Below, one piece after another: positions 35,084 through 43,014 of a DNA stretch of 64,000 nt (position 1 is its first letter; every line of letters begins with the position of its first letter). Made by a program: the position numbers and the translations under genes. The stretch covers positions 558,001-622,000 of the forward strand of contig CBDCBH010000003.1 in NCBI GenBank assembly GCA_965214235.1, in the 5' to 3' direction. Under the pieces are notes generated by a model. That model was not told the DNA's origin. It made no database searches and was given only the letters and a program-made list of their open reading frames with translations. The stretch is from Ilyomonas sp965214235. Its GTDB lineage: Bacteria > Bacteroidota > Bacteroidia > Chitinophagales > Chitinophagaceae.

Positions 35084-35815
35084 TTAGTGCAATACCGAAA
35101 TGCTAAACATATCCGCATAATTATCGGCTACCTTCATAGCAAATGCACCAGGCGAGTGGCACATAGGCTGCTCCGATATTTTGAGTTTGTTTTTACTCCA
35201 AAACCATTTGCTTATATCAGCGGTAATAGTAAAAGATGATGGTTGATGGTTTTGGGCTGATGGTAAGGAAAGTATGATTTCCCTGGCTGCGTTTTCGTCT
35301 TTTTTATATCCGCCAATGTCGTAGCTGTATTGTTTTCCGGGCGCTTTTGAAGATGTTGATGCGCCTTCTAATTTCGCCATAATATAACCCGTGTTCCAAA
35401 TCCAAAACATACCTTTTGCCGGATCAAGGTCGCCGGTTTGAACGCCGCTTACATTGGTAATACTATCAATGCCCAATAAAAAAGAAATGCCGGTTATTGT
35501 ACCGGCAGGTGCAGTAAAAGAAAACCATTTGGAAAGACTGTCTCCCTCGTTTATTAAATGGGGGTTTTCTTTTACTGCGAAATTTTTTTTGTTTTTATAA
35601 ATGATGATAATGTGCGAAACATAATATTTGAAACTACGAACCGTAAAGGCTTCCTCAAAATGGTTTTGATATACTTTATTAATTTGCAAAATTGAATCGC
35701 CAACTTTATTATGGAAAGTAAACTGATAAGTTTGCCTTACCATTTTTGCAATTTGCGCATGAGTTATTTTCGTGCAACAGATTATCAGCAGCAAAACAAA
35801 AAAACGCTTTTTCAA
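35084..35815 (-). CDS. MbnP-like periplasmic protein
   Basis: 243 residues with a signal peptide (MKKRFFVLLLIICC to HAQ). Family features are the early FTVRSFKYYVSHIIIIYKN strand, FLLGIDSITNVSGVQTGDLDP, then GMFWIWNTGYIMAKLEG near residue 135, and a CHSPGAF-type C-terminus. MbnP proteins of methanotrophs bind copper with a modified Trp made by a partner di-heme enzyme (MbnH); no such partner is adjacent. A metal-related role is therefore only a family inference. The start overlaps the arfB stop by four bases. Confidence 0.75.
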   Translation of the reverse strand: MKKRFFVLLLIICCTKITHAQIAKMVRQTYQFTFHNKVGDSILQINKVYQNHFEEAFTVRSFKYYVSHIIIIYKNKKNFAVKENPHLINEGDSLSKWFSFTAPAGTITGISFLLGIDSITNVSGVQTGDLDPAKGMFWIWNTGYIMAKLEGASTSSKAPGKQYSYDIGGYKKDENAAREIILSLPSAQNHQPSSFTITADISKWFWSKNKLKISEQPMCHSPGAFAMKVADNYADMFSISVLH

Positions 35816-36219
35816 AGTTGATCGGGTTTTAGTTTTTTACGATTTTCTTTTCTGTCGGCTTGCTTTTTCTTTTCTTCCACACGCCTTGCCTGTACTGCTT
35901 TTGAAGGCTTGGTGGCAATACGGGCTTTCTTTTTTTTAAGAGATGAATTTACCAGCTCGTTCATCTTTTTTATAACGATAGATTTATTGCCCCATTGTGT
36001 TCTTTCCTGCTGCGATTTTACAAGCAAAAATCCATCGCTTGTGATGCGGTTGGCTAACCTGGAAGCTATCGTTTGTTTTTGTTCATTATTTATTAATTGT
36101 GATGAAGATGCAAGCCATCTGCCTTCTACCATCGTTTCAACTTTATTTACATTCTGCCCGCCTTTTCCGCCGCTTCGCGCTGTTTGAAATGTAATTTCTG
36201 GTGTAATATTTATCTTCAT
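35812..36219 (-). CDS. arfB: Alternative ribosome-rescue peptidyl-tRNA hydrolase ArfB
   Basis: 135 residues from the ATG at 36219 (MKINITPEITFQTARSGGKG); the frame upstream of it lacks homology and would overlap the divergent dtd gene. The catalytic GGQ lies in SGGKGGQNVNKVET near residue 20. The C-terminal tail is Lys/Arg-rich (KKKQADRKENRKKLKPDQL), as needed to enter the mRNA channel of stalled ribosomes. It releases peptides from ribosomes stalled without a stop codon. Head-to-head with dtd, 29 bases apart. Confidence 0.92.
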   Translation of the reverse strand: MKINITPEITFQTARSGGKGGQNVNKVETMVEGRWLASSSQLINNEQKQTIASRLANRITSDGFLLVKSQQERTQWGNKSIVIKKMNELVNSSLKKKKARIATKPSKAVQARRVEEKKKQADRKENRKKLKPDQL

Positions 36220-36248
36220 TTCTTTACAAAATAAACTAAAGTTATTAT

Positions 36249-36701
36249 ATGCGCGTGGTGATACAAAGAGTAAGCGAAGCATCGGTAACAGTGAATGAAA
36301 AGATGGTAGGCGAAATTGAAAACGGACTGATGATTTTATTTGGAATTGAAGATAGCGATGGCATTGAAGACATTGTTTGGTTAAGCAACAAAATTGTAAA
36401 CCTGCGTATTTTTAATGATAGTAATGGTGTGATGAATAAAAGCGTAAAAGAAGTGGATGGAAACGTTTTGCTGGTAAGCCAGTTTACGCTTCATGCAAGT
36501 TATAAAAAAGGCAATCGCCCGTCTTACATCCGCGCTTCCAAACCGGACATCGCCATTCCTTTATATGAACAAATGGTAGAACAGTTGGAGAAGGATTTAA
36601 ACAAGAAAATACAGACAGGATTATTTGGTGCCGATATGAAAGTAAGTTTGCTGAACGATGGTCCGACAACAATTGTAATGGATACAAAAAATAAAGAGTA
36701 A
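36249..36701 (+). CDS. dtd: D-aminoacyl-tRNA deacylase
   Basis: 150 residues, full length. It begins MRVVIQRVSEASVTV; the SQFTLHASYKKGNRPSYIRA block near residue 78 and NDGPTTIVMD near residue 137 (catalytic Thr region) are the two DTD signatures. It hydrolyses D-amino acids and glycine mischarged on tRNA, a cytosolic quality-control step. Its divergent partner is another translation-rescue enzyme, arfB. Confidence 0.95.
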   Translation: MRVVIQRVSEASVTVNEKMVGEIENGLMILFGIEDSDGIEDIVWLSNKIVNLRIFNDSNGVMNKSVKEVDGNVLLVSQFTLHASYKKGNRPSYIRASKPDIAIPLYEQMVEQLEKDLNKKIQTGLFGADMKVSLLNDGPTTIVMDTKNKE

Positions 36702-36717
36702 ATAATAAAAGCCGTTA

Positions 36718-36978
36718 CTACAGCAAGCCCATTACATAAATGGTTGAGCCGTTAATCATATAAAACAGTTTGCATGTAGCGTCGGCAGCAATGTATTCTT
36801 TAACACTTTTGTAAACTGGTGGCAGCGTTCTTTCGTTTTGTTGTTTTATGGTAGCCAGACCGGAAAGAAATCCTTCATACAACTGCTTGCCCGCGCCGGT
36901 TCTGCGTTGTTCTTCTGCATCTATTTTGTCTTGCAGGTCAAACAAAACGAGAGGTTTAATTTTAATTTCAAATTCCAT
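36718..36978 (-). CDS. RelE/ParE-family toxin, possibly C-terminally shortened
   Basis: 86 residues. FEIKIKPLVLFDLQDKIDAEEQRRTGAGKQLYEGFLSGLATIKQQN matches the two-helix opening of RelE/ParE toxins, followed by strands with KLFYMINGSTIYVMGLL. Most relatives continue about ten residues further with an R-x-x-H-type end, so this copy may be shortened at its C-terminus. It is translated after the upstream antitoxin-like gene with an 11-base overlap. Family toxins cleave mRNA at the ribosome or poison gyrase; which applies here is unclear. Confidence 0.7.
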   Translation of the reverse strand: MEFEIKIKPLVLFDLQDKIDAEEQRRTGAGKQLYEGFLSGLATIKQQNERTLPPVYKSVKEYIAADATCKLFYMINGSTIYVMGLL

Positions 36979-37174
36979 ACTTGTTGTAAATATAATTTTT
37001 TAAAACGTGTACGCTTACACCTTCGTCGGGCGTAGATTGATGAAGCTTGAAACGTTCTTTAGCAAAGAAAATTTCGTTGTCGGTAATGCCTGATAAAAAA
37101 GCAAACTCTTCATCATTCAAATCGTTTATATTAACTTCTTCCTCTATTGCCTGTTGCGCTTGATGATAGCTCAT
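36968..37174 (-). CDS. Probable antitoxin partner of the RelE/ParE toxin
   Basis: 68 residues, acidic in the N-terminal half (EEEVNINDLNDEEFAFLSG), with a C-terminal ERFKLHQSTPDEGVSVH segment. No named DNA-binding motif is evident. The call rests on size, acidity, its position directly upstream of the toxin and the overlapping frames. A 12-bp palindrome, GTTGT-AA-ACAAC at 37232-37243, about 58 bases upstream of the start could be an operator. Confidence 0.6.
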   Translation of the reverse strand: MSYHQAQQAIEEEVNINDLNDEEFAFLSGITDNEIFFAKERFKLHQSTPDEGVSVHVLKNYIYNKYGI

Positions 37175-37312
37175 AGTGTCAATTTTAGTAAGCCTTTAGT
37201 TTTGGAATTATGAGCCTAAGATAGTATATCTGTTGTAAACAACTGCTTGAAACCTAAAAAATTATTGTTTATTTTTTGATTGACTTTACAGGATGTTTCA
37301 GGTTATATAAAT

Positions 37313-37345
37313 AAAAAAGCTCTTCACGTATGAAGAGCTTTTTTA
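37313..37345 (-). terminator. Rho-independent terminator after tsf
   Basis: An AAGCTCTTCA-CGTA-TGAAGAGCTT stem flanked by runs of A and T on both sides, starting 10 bases beyond the tsf stop codon. The symmetry would allow termination in both directions, but the nearest + strand gene (dtd) is distant, so its target is tsf. Confidence 0.88.
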
Positions 37346-37354
37346 TTTATATAA

Positions 37355-38200
37355 TTACCCGATGGCTACCCTTTTAAATTCGATAACTTTTACATTGGCG
37401 CCTACAGATTTTAAATAGTCAGCTACGCTCTTGCCATTGTCTTTCACAAACGGTTGTGCCAACAAAGTATTTTCTTTAAAATAAGCTTTCAGTTTGCCTT
37501 CTGCAATTTTTGCAATCATTTCAGCAGGTTTGCCCGCCATTTTCGGGTCTTGCTGAATTTGCTCTGTGGCAATATTTCTTTCACGCTCAATAGTTTCCTG
37601 TGGTACAGAATTTTCATCTATAGCAACAGGGTTTAATGCGGCAATTTGCATCGCAATATCTTTACCGGCTTCCGGCGCATCAGAACTTAAGCCAACCAGC
37701 ACTCCAATACGATTGGCGCCATGAATATAAGAAGCCACGTAAGGCGCTTCTACCCTTTCAAAGCGGGTGATGTCTATCTTCTCACCAATAGCGGCTAATT
37801 TATCGTTGATTAAATCAGACACTTTAGCGCCGTTCACCGTAGCTTGTTTTAACTCTTCGGCACTCTTTACATCATTAGCAATTGCAGCATCGGCAATGCT
37901 TTGCACAAAGGCAACAAAGTCGGTATTCTTCGATACGAAATCGGTTTCGCAGCTTACGCAAACAATTATGCCGCTTGTATTATTCTGTGTGGTTTGTGCA
38001 ATCACTACGCCTTCTTTCGCTTCGCGATCACTGCGCTTGGCAGCCACTTTCTGACCTTGTTTGCGTAACCAATCAATTGCGGCTTCAAAGTCGCCGCCGG
38101 TTTCAGTTAAAGCCTTGCGGCAATCCATCATACCTGCGCCGGTTGCCTGGCGTAATTTATTAATTTCTGATGCAGTTATTTGAACAGTTGTTGCTGACAT
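37355..38200 (-). CDS. tsf: Translation elongation factor Ts
   Basis: 281 residues. The N-terminal UBA-like domain (TASEINKLRQATGAGMMDCRKALTE, then WLRKQG) and the core motif CVSCETDFVSKNTDFVAF near residue 81 are diagnostic. It recycles EF-Tu by exchanging GDP for GTP. It is last in the rplM-rpsI-rpsB-tsf group, separated from rpsB by 231 bases that hold hairpins. Confidence 0.97.
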   Translation of the reverse strand: MSATTVQITASEINKLRQATGAGMMDCRKALTETGGDFEAAIDWLRKQGQKVAAKRSDREAKEGVVIAQTTQNNTSGIIVCVSCETDFVSKNTDFVAFVQSIADAAIANDVKSAEELKQATVNGAKVSDLINDKLAAIGEKIDITRFERVEAPYVASYIHGANRIGVLVGLSSDAPEAGKDIAMQIAALNPVAIDENSVPQETIERERNIATEQIQQDPKMAGKPAEMIAKIAEGKLKAYFKENTLLAQPFVKDNGKSVADYLKSVGANVKVIEFKRVAIG

Positions 38201-38294
38201 AATTTACTATTTAATCCCTTACTATATAAAAGGTAGTTTGAAAAACTAATTTGTTATATTCCGCATTATAAAGGACGGATGCGGTTTGTTCTTT

Positions 38295-38333
38295 AAACAC
38301 ACAACCCAACTTTTTTTATAGTTGGGATGTGTT
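38295..38333. repeat. Hairpin with A/T-rich loop between rpsB and tsf
   Basis: AACCCAACT (38303-38311) and AGTTGGG with flanking AAACACA/TGTGTTT arms pair around a TTTTTTAT loop. No convincing T-run follows on the minus strand. It may be an RNA processing or partial termination site setting the rpsB to tsf ratio; this is inference. Confidence 0.4.
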
Positions 38334-38431
38334 TGGTTGTATTATTAAGTTGATGATTGATAGATGACAGTTGGTAGTTGAAGATATCAGACTTCACAGT
38401 TATCTGACAAGTAAAGTCTGTCATGCAAAAA

Positions 38432-39331
38432 TTATCTGCGTCCGCCACCACCTCCACCGCCGGCTGGTCTGCGCGATGCGCCGCCCGGAACCCTGCGTTT
38501 TGGCTGGCCGCCTCCTTGCGGAGCACGATCACCACGTCCGCGTCCACGACCACTTTCAGCTTCCGCCTCTGCCTGCAAACGGGCAGCTTTTTTTTCAGCT
38601 TCGTTGTCCACCTCTTCTACTTCCTCATCTTTCGCCTGCTGGCGTTCCTGTAAGCCTTCTGCAATAGCGGCAGTAATATAATTGGTAATGATGGCAATTG
38701 ACTTGGTAGCATCATCATTGGCAGGAATAGCGTAATCTACTTTATTAGGATCGCTATTGGTATCTACCATTCCAAATGTAGTGATGCCAAGTCGTTTAGC
38801 TTCGGCTAATGCAATGTGCTCATGCCCGATATCAACCAAGAAAAGAGCGGCTGGCAAGCGGCTTAATTGTGCAATGCCGCCCAGCACTTTTTCCATTTTA
38901 TCTTTATCGCGGCTTAGCGTTAGCTTTTCTTTTTTTGTAAGATTTTCAGCTGTGCCTTCACCCAATAGTTTTTCAATGCTTTGCATTTTTTTTACGCTCT
39001 TACGAACGGTGTTAAAATTAGTAAGCATACCGCCCAGCCAGCGCTCGGTTGCATACGGCATGTTCACACGCTTGGCGCATTCGCTTACAATTTCTTTTGC
39101 TTGTTTTTTGGTAGCCACAAACATGATTTTTTTACCGCTCTTTGCAATTTGCTTCATAACAGCGGCAGTCTCTTGTAAATGGTCAACCGTTTTGTTCAGA
39201 TCGATAATATGGATACCTTTTTTTTCTGCAAAAATATAAGGCAGCATTTTCGGATTCCACTTCTTACGCAGGTGGCCAAAATGAACACCGGCATCAAGCA
39301 GTTGTTGCTGTAAAGAAGGAGTTTGTTCCAT
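38432..39331 (-). CDS. rpsB: Small ribosomal subunit protein uS2, with Gly/Arg-rich C-terminal tail
   Basis: 299 residues. The S2 body (AGVHFGHLRKKWNPKMLPYIFAEKKGIHIIDLNKT, RWLGGMLTNFNT, PAALFLVDIGHEHIALAEAKRLGI) is complete by about residue 230. The remaining 60-70 residues are an acidic stretch (EEVEEVDNEAEKKAARL) followed by a Gly/Arg/Pro tail ending in seven glycines and RR. Many bacterial S2 proteins stop earlier; the tail could bind RNA on the subunit surface. Part of the ribosomal gene cluster. Confidence 0.97.
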   Translation of the reverse strand: MEQTPSLQQQLLDAGVHFGHLRKKWNPKMLPYIFAEKKGIHIIDLNKTVDHLQETAAVMKQIAKSGKKIMFVATKKQAKEIVSECAKRVNMPYATERWLGGMLTNFNTVRKSVKKMQSIEKLLGEGTAENLTKKEKLTLSRDKDKMEKVLGGIAQLSRLPAALFLVDIGHEHIALAEAKRLGITTFGMVDTNSDPNKVDYAIPANDDATKSIAIITNYITAAIAEGLQERQQAKDEEVEEVDNEAEKKAARLQAEAEAESGRGRGRGDRAPQGGGQPKRRVPGGASRRPAGGGGGGGRR

Positions 39332-39365
39332 TTTTATTTTTTGATTAGATTGTTATAGAATTAAG

Positions 39366-39437
39366 TTGACAGTTGAAAGATGGCGGTTGACAGAAATAAA
39401 GAGACATTACTGTCATCTGCCAACTAACATCTGTCAT
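39366..39437. repeat. Imperfect inverted repeat in the rpsI-rpsB spacer
   Basis: Arms at 39366-39393 and 39410-39437 match at about 21 of 28 positions when one is reverse-complemented; both contain TGACAG and a TTGGC/TGGCGG core. A related sequence (GATGACAGTTGGTAGTTGAA with a matching CTGTCAT) appears in the next spacer near 38362-38423. They may be members of one intergenic repeat family or RNA elements of the operon. Confidence 0.4.
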
Positions 39438-39442
39438 CCAAA

Positions 39443-39832
39443 TTAACGCTTGCTAAACTGGAAGCTTCTGCGTGCTTTTTTATGACCGAATTTCTTACGT
39501 TCTACGCCACGAGGATCGCGGCGAAGATGACCCGCCGCCTTTAATACCGGACGAAATTCGGGGTTTACTTCCAGCAAGGCACGCGCAATACCTAATTTGG
39601 CAGCTTCCGCCTGACCTTTTAACCCGCCGCCCTGTGCATTAATTTTTATATCAAACTTATCTAACGATTCGATAGTTTGCAACGGCGACTCCACCTGATT
39701 TTGCAAGTAAGGTAAAGCGAAATACGTTTTATAATCCTTGTCGTTCACTATTATCTTGCCTTCACCGCGTACTAAAAATACACGCGTTACAGCTTCCTTA
39801 CGGCGACCAACAGCATTTTTTTGTTTTTCCAT
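39443..39832 (-). CDS. rpsI: Small ribosomal subunit protein uS9
   Basis: 129 residues. Starts with the S9 signature NAVGRRKEAVTRVFL, has GGGLKGQAEAAKLGIARAL near residue 72, and ends with the conserved RRDPRGVERKKFGHKKARRSFQFSKR tail that reaches the P-site tRNA. It follows rplM by 24 bases and is presumably cotranscribed. Confidence 0.98.
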   Translation of the reverse strand: MEKQKNAVGRRKEAVTRVFLVRGEGKIIVNDKDYKTYFALPYLQNQVESPLQTIESLDKFDIKINAQGGGLKGQAEAAKLGIARALLEVNPEFRPVLKAAGHLRRDPRGVERKKFGHKKARRSFQFSKR

Positions 39833-39856
39833 TTTTATTTTAGCTTATAGCTGATT

Positions 39857-40300
39857 TTAAAACTTCAGTTCTTTAGGTTGTTGTGCTGTATGAGGATGAG
39901 AAGCAGTAGCATACACAAACAATTTATTAATCATTTTTCTGCCCAGCCTGTTTTTAGGAAGCATCCCTTTTACGGCTCTTTCTACAATAACTTCAGGGCG
40001 GCGGCGAAGTAAATCTTTTGCAGATTCTTCTTTTTTGCCACCCGGGTAGCCAGAGTAATTAATGTACTGTTTGTCTTCTAACTTGTTACCGGTAAATACA
40101 ACCTTATCGGCATTGGTAACAACGATGTAGTCACCGCAATCAACATGCGGTGTGTAATAAGCTTTGTTTTTGCCACGCAATATAGCTGCAACCTGTGCGC
40201 ACATACGACCAACGGTTTGATTAGTACCGTCCACAACATACCAGTTGCGCTGTACGGTAGCCGCGTTCGCGTGTTTGGTGGTGAAATGTAGTTTACTCAT
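39857..40300 (-). CDS. rplM: Large ribosomal subunit protein uL13
   Basis: 147 residues. NWYVVDGTNQTVGRMCAQVA near residue 19, then the YYTPHVDCGDYIVVTNADKV block, YSGYPGG and the KGMLPKNRLGRKMINKLFVY signature. First gene of the translation cluster. The 240-bp region upstream is AT-rich and holds only a short ATCG/CGAT hairpin near the start. Confidence 0.98.
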   Translation of the reverse strand: MSKLHFTTKHANAATVQRNWYVVDGTNQTVGRMCAQVAAILRGKNKAYYTPHVDCGDYIVVTNADKVVFTGNKLEDKQYINYSGYPGGKKEESAKDLLRRRPEVIVERAVKGMLPKNRLGRKMINKLFVYATASHPHTAQQPKELKF

Positions 40301-40540
40301 TGTATTATTTGTTTAAGTAAAACCATCGCTATCCCGATGATTTTTAAAATGGGTGGCGAAGGTAAAGGAATAAGTTTCAAGATGCAACAAATCAGGAAAC
40401 AATTTTTAAGCATGTGTTTATAAAACACTGATTTAGAGTTAAAATTTTGATGTTAAAATTTATTTTGCCTCAATTAAAAAGGCTTAAAAGAAAAAGAAGA
40501 GTAGAAAGATTTGCCTGCTATTTTTAAAAGCGATGCTTTT

Positions 40541-40951
40541 TTATTGAGGGCGCAGTACAGAAAAAAGGTGGAAAGGAAGGTTGCGAAGAATAAAAAAAGT
40601 AACTACCGTCCACAAACAAGCTTTTATAAAAAATGGAGAATAAACAAACATCTGTTGAACAGCATTTCTTCTAAAAACATTTACTGTATAAACAGCGGCT
40701 GAATACATTACCAATGGCAAACTGGCAACAAGCAATACATTGTAAGAAAGCGCACGTTTTACATCGCCATGAAGCAATGCCGACAAACTGCGTTGCGAGC
40801 CGCAACCCGGGCAATATAAATGTGTGTATGCATGAAATAAGCAGGCTGGAAAAAAAGAATATTTTGCTGCATCAAAAGAGAAGTATAGCCATACAATAAA
40901 CAATATGGCTATACATCTTGCAAAAAAAAACAAAAGCCTTTTATAGCTCAT
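40541..40951 (-). CDS. DUF2752 membrane protein
   Basis: 136 residues from the ATG at 40951 (MSYKRLLFFF); the longer frame upstream overlaps the preceding gene and was rejected. The family motif YCPGCGSQRSLSALLHGD is near residue 50, between hydrophobic helices. DUF2752 proteins are small membrane proteins of unknown function. The start codon overlaps the stop of the CD225 gene as TAATG, so translation is coupled, a recurrent pairing in Bacteroidota. The C-terminus is unusually hydrophobic and aromatic. Confidence 0.85.
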   Translation of the reverse strand: MSYKRLLFFFARCIAILFIVWLYFSFDAAKYSFFPACLFHAYTHLYCPGCGSQRSLSALLHGDVKRALSYNVLLVASLPLVMYSAAVYTVNVFRRNAVQQMFVYSPFFIKACLWTVVTFFILRNLPFHLFSVLRPQ

Positions 40952-41262
40952 TAATAGCGATTGTAATAACTGTGCGATGCCCAAAAACCGGTAACGCCAA
41001 AAAAGAAAATTGCAATAAAATAAAGAATAAGAACACCAAGACCAACGAAGAAGCCAATCTTCGTCCACTTAGCGGCTTCTTTAGAAGCTTGTAACGATCC
41101 TTCATAATCGCCGGATGCGTATTTGGTGCTTACCTGCGCAGCAAACACAATACCTGCAATGCCAAAGGGCAAACAACAAAATAAAGTAACAAGAATAGAT
41201 TCCACCAACCAGTTTTTGGGTTGCGGCGGCTGGATAGGACTTTGTTGGTAATTTGGTTCCAT
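40951..41262 (-). CDS. CD225/dispanin family membrane protein
   Basis: 103 residues. A Pro/Gln-rich N-terminus is followed by NWLVESILVTLFCCLPFGIAGIVFAAQV, the CD225 first helix with the CC-LP-G pattern, then YASGDYEGSLQASKEAAKWTKIG and a second helix. Eukaryotic relatives (IFITM) affect membrane fusion; the bacterial role is unknown. It forms a coupled pair with the DUF2752 gene. Confidence 0.9.
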   Translation of the reverse strand: MEPNYQQSPIQPPQPKNWLVESILVTLFCCLPFGIAGIVFAAQVSTKYASGDYEGSLQASKEAAKWTKIGFFVGLGVLILYFIAIFFFGVTGFWASHSYYNRY

Positions 41263-41461
41263 AAAAATTGTTGATTGAAGTTAAATATATACGGGAAGTA
41301 AATATAAAGAAGTGGAAGGGTTGTAAAAACTTTTATGATAATTTATTTTTTATATCTGCCCCTTGCATCGCTTGCATAGAACATAACCATAAAATGATTT
41401 TATTGCTCCCTGTTGTTTTTACTGATGTTTTGTTTAACTATCAATTTTAAACTATCAATTA

Positions 41462-42850
41462 TCATAGCTCATACTTATCCACTAAATAAAGGAGTGCAGC
41501 CATATTAATAGCACCCATTTTCATTTCACGGATGTCAACATTTTCAAACACATCTGAAGCGGCATGATGAATATAAAAGTAACGCTGATCATCGGGGTTT
41601 AAGCCTGCCAGCGGCGTACCTAATTCTTTTAAATAACCAACATCACTGCCCGATTCACCTCTTTCAAAACGATCACCATAATACGGTAAAAACAAAGGCT
41701 TCCAGGAAGTTAGTTTCTGCCAGATGGCAGCACTGCTATCTACTTCAAAACGAAAACCGCGCGGAGTGAATCCGCCGGCATCGCTTTCCAAAGCAAAGAT
41801 GTGTTTCTCACCCTTTCGTTTTGCTTCCTCTGCATACTTCTTTGCGCCCCGCGTTCCGTTCTCTTCATTGGCAAAGAGAACAAACTGTATGGTATGTTTC
41901 GGATGGTAACCCAAAGCCGTAAATGCACGCAATACTTCAAGGGTTTGCACTACGCCGGTGCCATCGTCGTTAGCACCTTCTGCAGGATCCCAGCTATCCA
42001 AGTGCCCGCCAACGGTGATAATTTGTTCCGGATGTTCGGCGCCTTTCAATTCGCCAATAATATTATGACCCATTGTATCCGGCAACATCTTTCCCCAGGT
42101 GTGCAAAGACGCAGAAACCAAAACCTGATGATCGAACAAAGAATCCAGCTTTTTCACATCCTCCAAACCCATAGCCGCAGCCGGGATTTGTTTAATAGAA
42201 TCTAAATAATGCAAAGAACCCGTGTGCGGATAGTTATTACCCGGCGTGTTCGTCATGCTGCGAATCATCACCGCTACGGCACCGTATTTAGCAGCTCGGC
42301 TGGCGCCAACGCCGCGATAGGCAACGTTTTTTACATAAGCCGCAAACGGATCAAGTAAGGTATCATCAAACGGGTTATTATAAAAAACAATCTTTTCTTT
42401 TACTTCATTTTTTTTAGCTTCCAGTTCATCCCAATTATTTACCCGTACCAGCGGCGCCTGCACACCGGCTGCGCCGCTGCCAACCGAGTTACCCAATGCC
42501 AGTATGTTTAGTGTATATGTTTGTTCTTTTCTGTGTTCATCTTTATAAGTAACAAACGCTGCGTCTTTCCCGCCGCGCACCCAATGCGGCACGTTGCATT
42601 CCTGCAGGGTTACGGTGGCTGCGCCTGCTTCTTTCATTGCCTTAGCTCCCCATTGTTCTGCCATTACCATTTGCGGTGAGCCTGCCAATCGGCCACCGAT
42701 TTTTTTTGTGAGATAATGCAGATTGTTATAAGCTGCATCGCTGCGTAAGATGTTTACGGCTATGTTGTGAATAAACAACGAGTCATCCGTTGCGCTTTGC
42801 GCCGCGCCAAAAAAAGGAAGTAATAAAAAAACAAAAGATACTATTTTCAT
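41462..42850 (-). CDS. M28 family metallopeptidase with PA domain
   Basis: 462 residues with a signal peptide ending near GAAQS. A protease-associated insert covers about residues 110-250. The zinc ligands of the M28 fold are in order: GGHLDSWD near residue 283, GANDDGTG near residue 295, ANEENGTRG near residue 327, LESDAGG near residue 356 and IHHAASD near residue 428. It most resembles carboxypeptidase-Q-like exopeptidases and would degrade peptides in the periplasm. Confidence 0.92.
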   Translation of the reverse strand: MKIVSFVFLLLPFFGAAQSATDDSLFIHNIAVNILRSDAAYNNLHYLTKKIGGRLAGSPQMVMAEQWGAKAMKEAGAATVTLQECNVPHWVRGGKDAAFVTYKDEHRKEQTYTLNILALGNSVGSGAAGVQAPLVRVNNWDELEAKKNEVKEKIVFYNNPFDDTLLDPFAAYVKNVAYRGVGASRAAKYGAVAVMIRSMTNTPGNNYPHTGSLHYLDSIKQIPAAAMGLEDVKKLDSLFDHQVLVSASLHTWGKMLPDTMGHNIIGELKGAEHPEQIITVGGHLDSWDPAEGANDDGTGVVQTLEVLRAFTALGYHPKHTIQFVLFANEENGTRGAKKYAEEAKRKGEKHIFALESDAGGFTPRGFRFEVDSSAAIWQKLTSWKPLFLPYYGDRFERGESGSDVGYLKELGTPLAGLNPDDQRYFYIHHAASDVFENVDIREMKMGAINMAALLYLVDKYEL

Positions 42851-43014
42851 GAAAGTTAGTTTTGGAACGAAAATAGGACGTTTATATAGAAATAAAGCTG
42901 ATTGTGATACTGATTTCGCTCCTGTTGGTTAAGAACACTTTGATTACTGTAATCACGAAAAAATGCGATAAAAACAAACCTCTTTTACACCATTCACTCA
43001 TAGCTTCATCTTAT

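Noticed and set aside
36718..37174. Complete ParE toxin
   Set aside because: The family resemblance is good but the C-terminal residues usual in the family are missing, so full function is not claimed.
40952..41068. N-terminal extension of the DUF2752 frame
   Set aside because: It overlaps the CD225 coding sequence in another frame; the TAATG start-stop overlap gives the better start.
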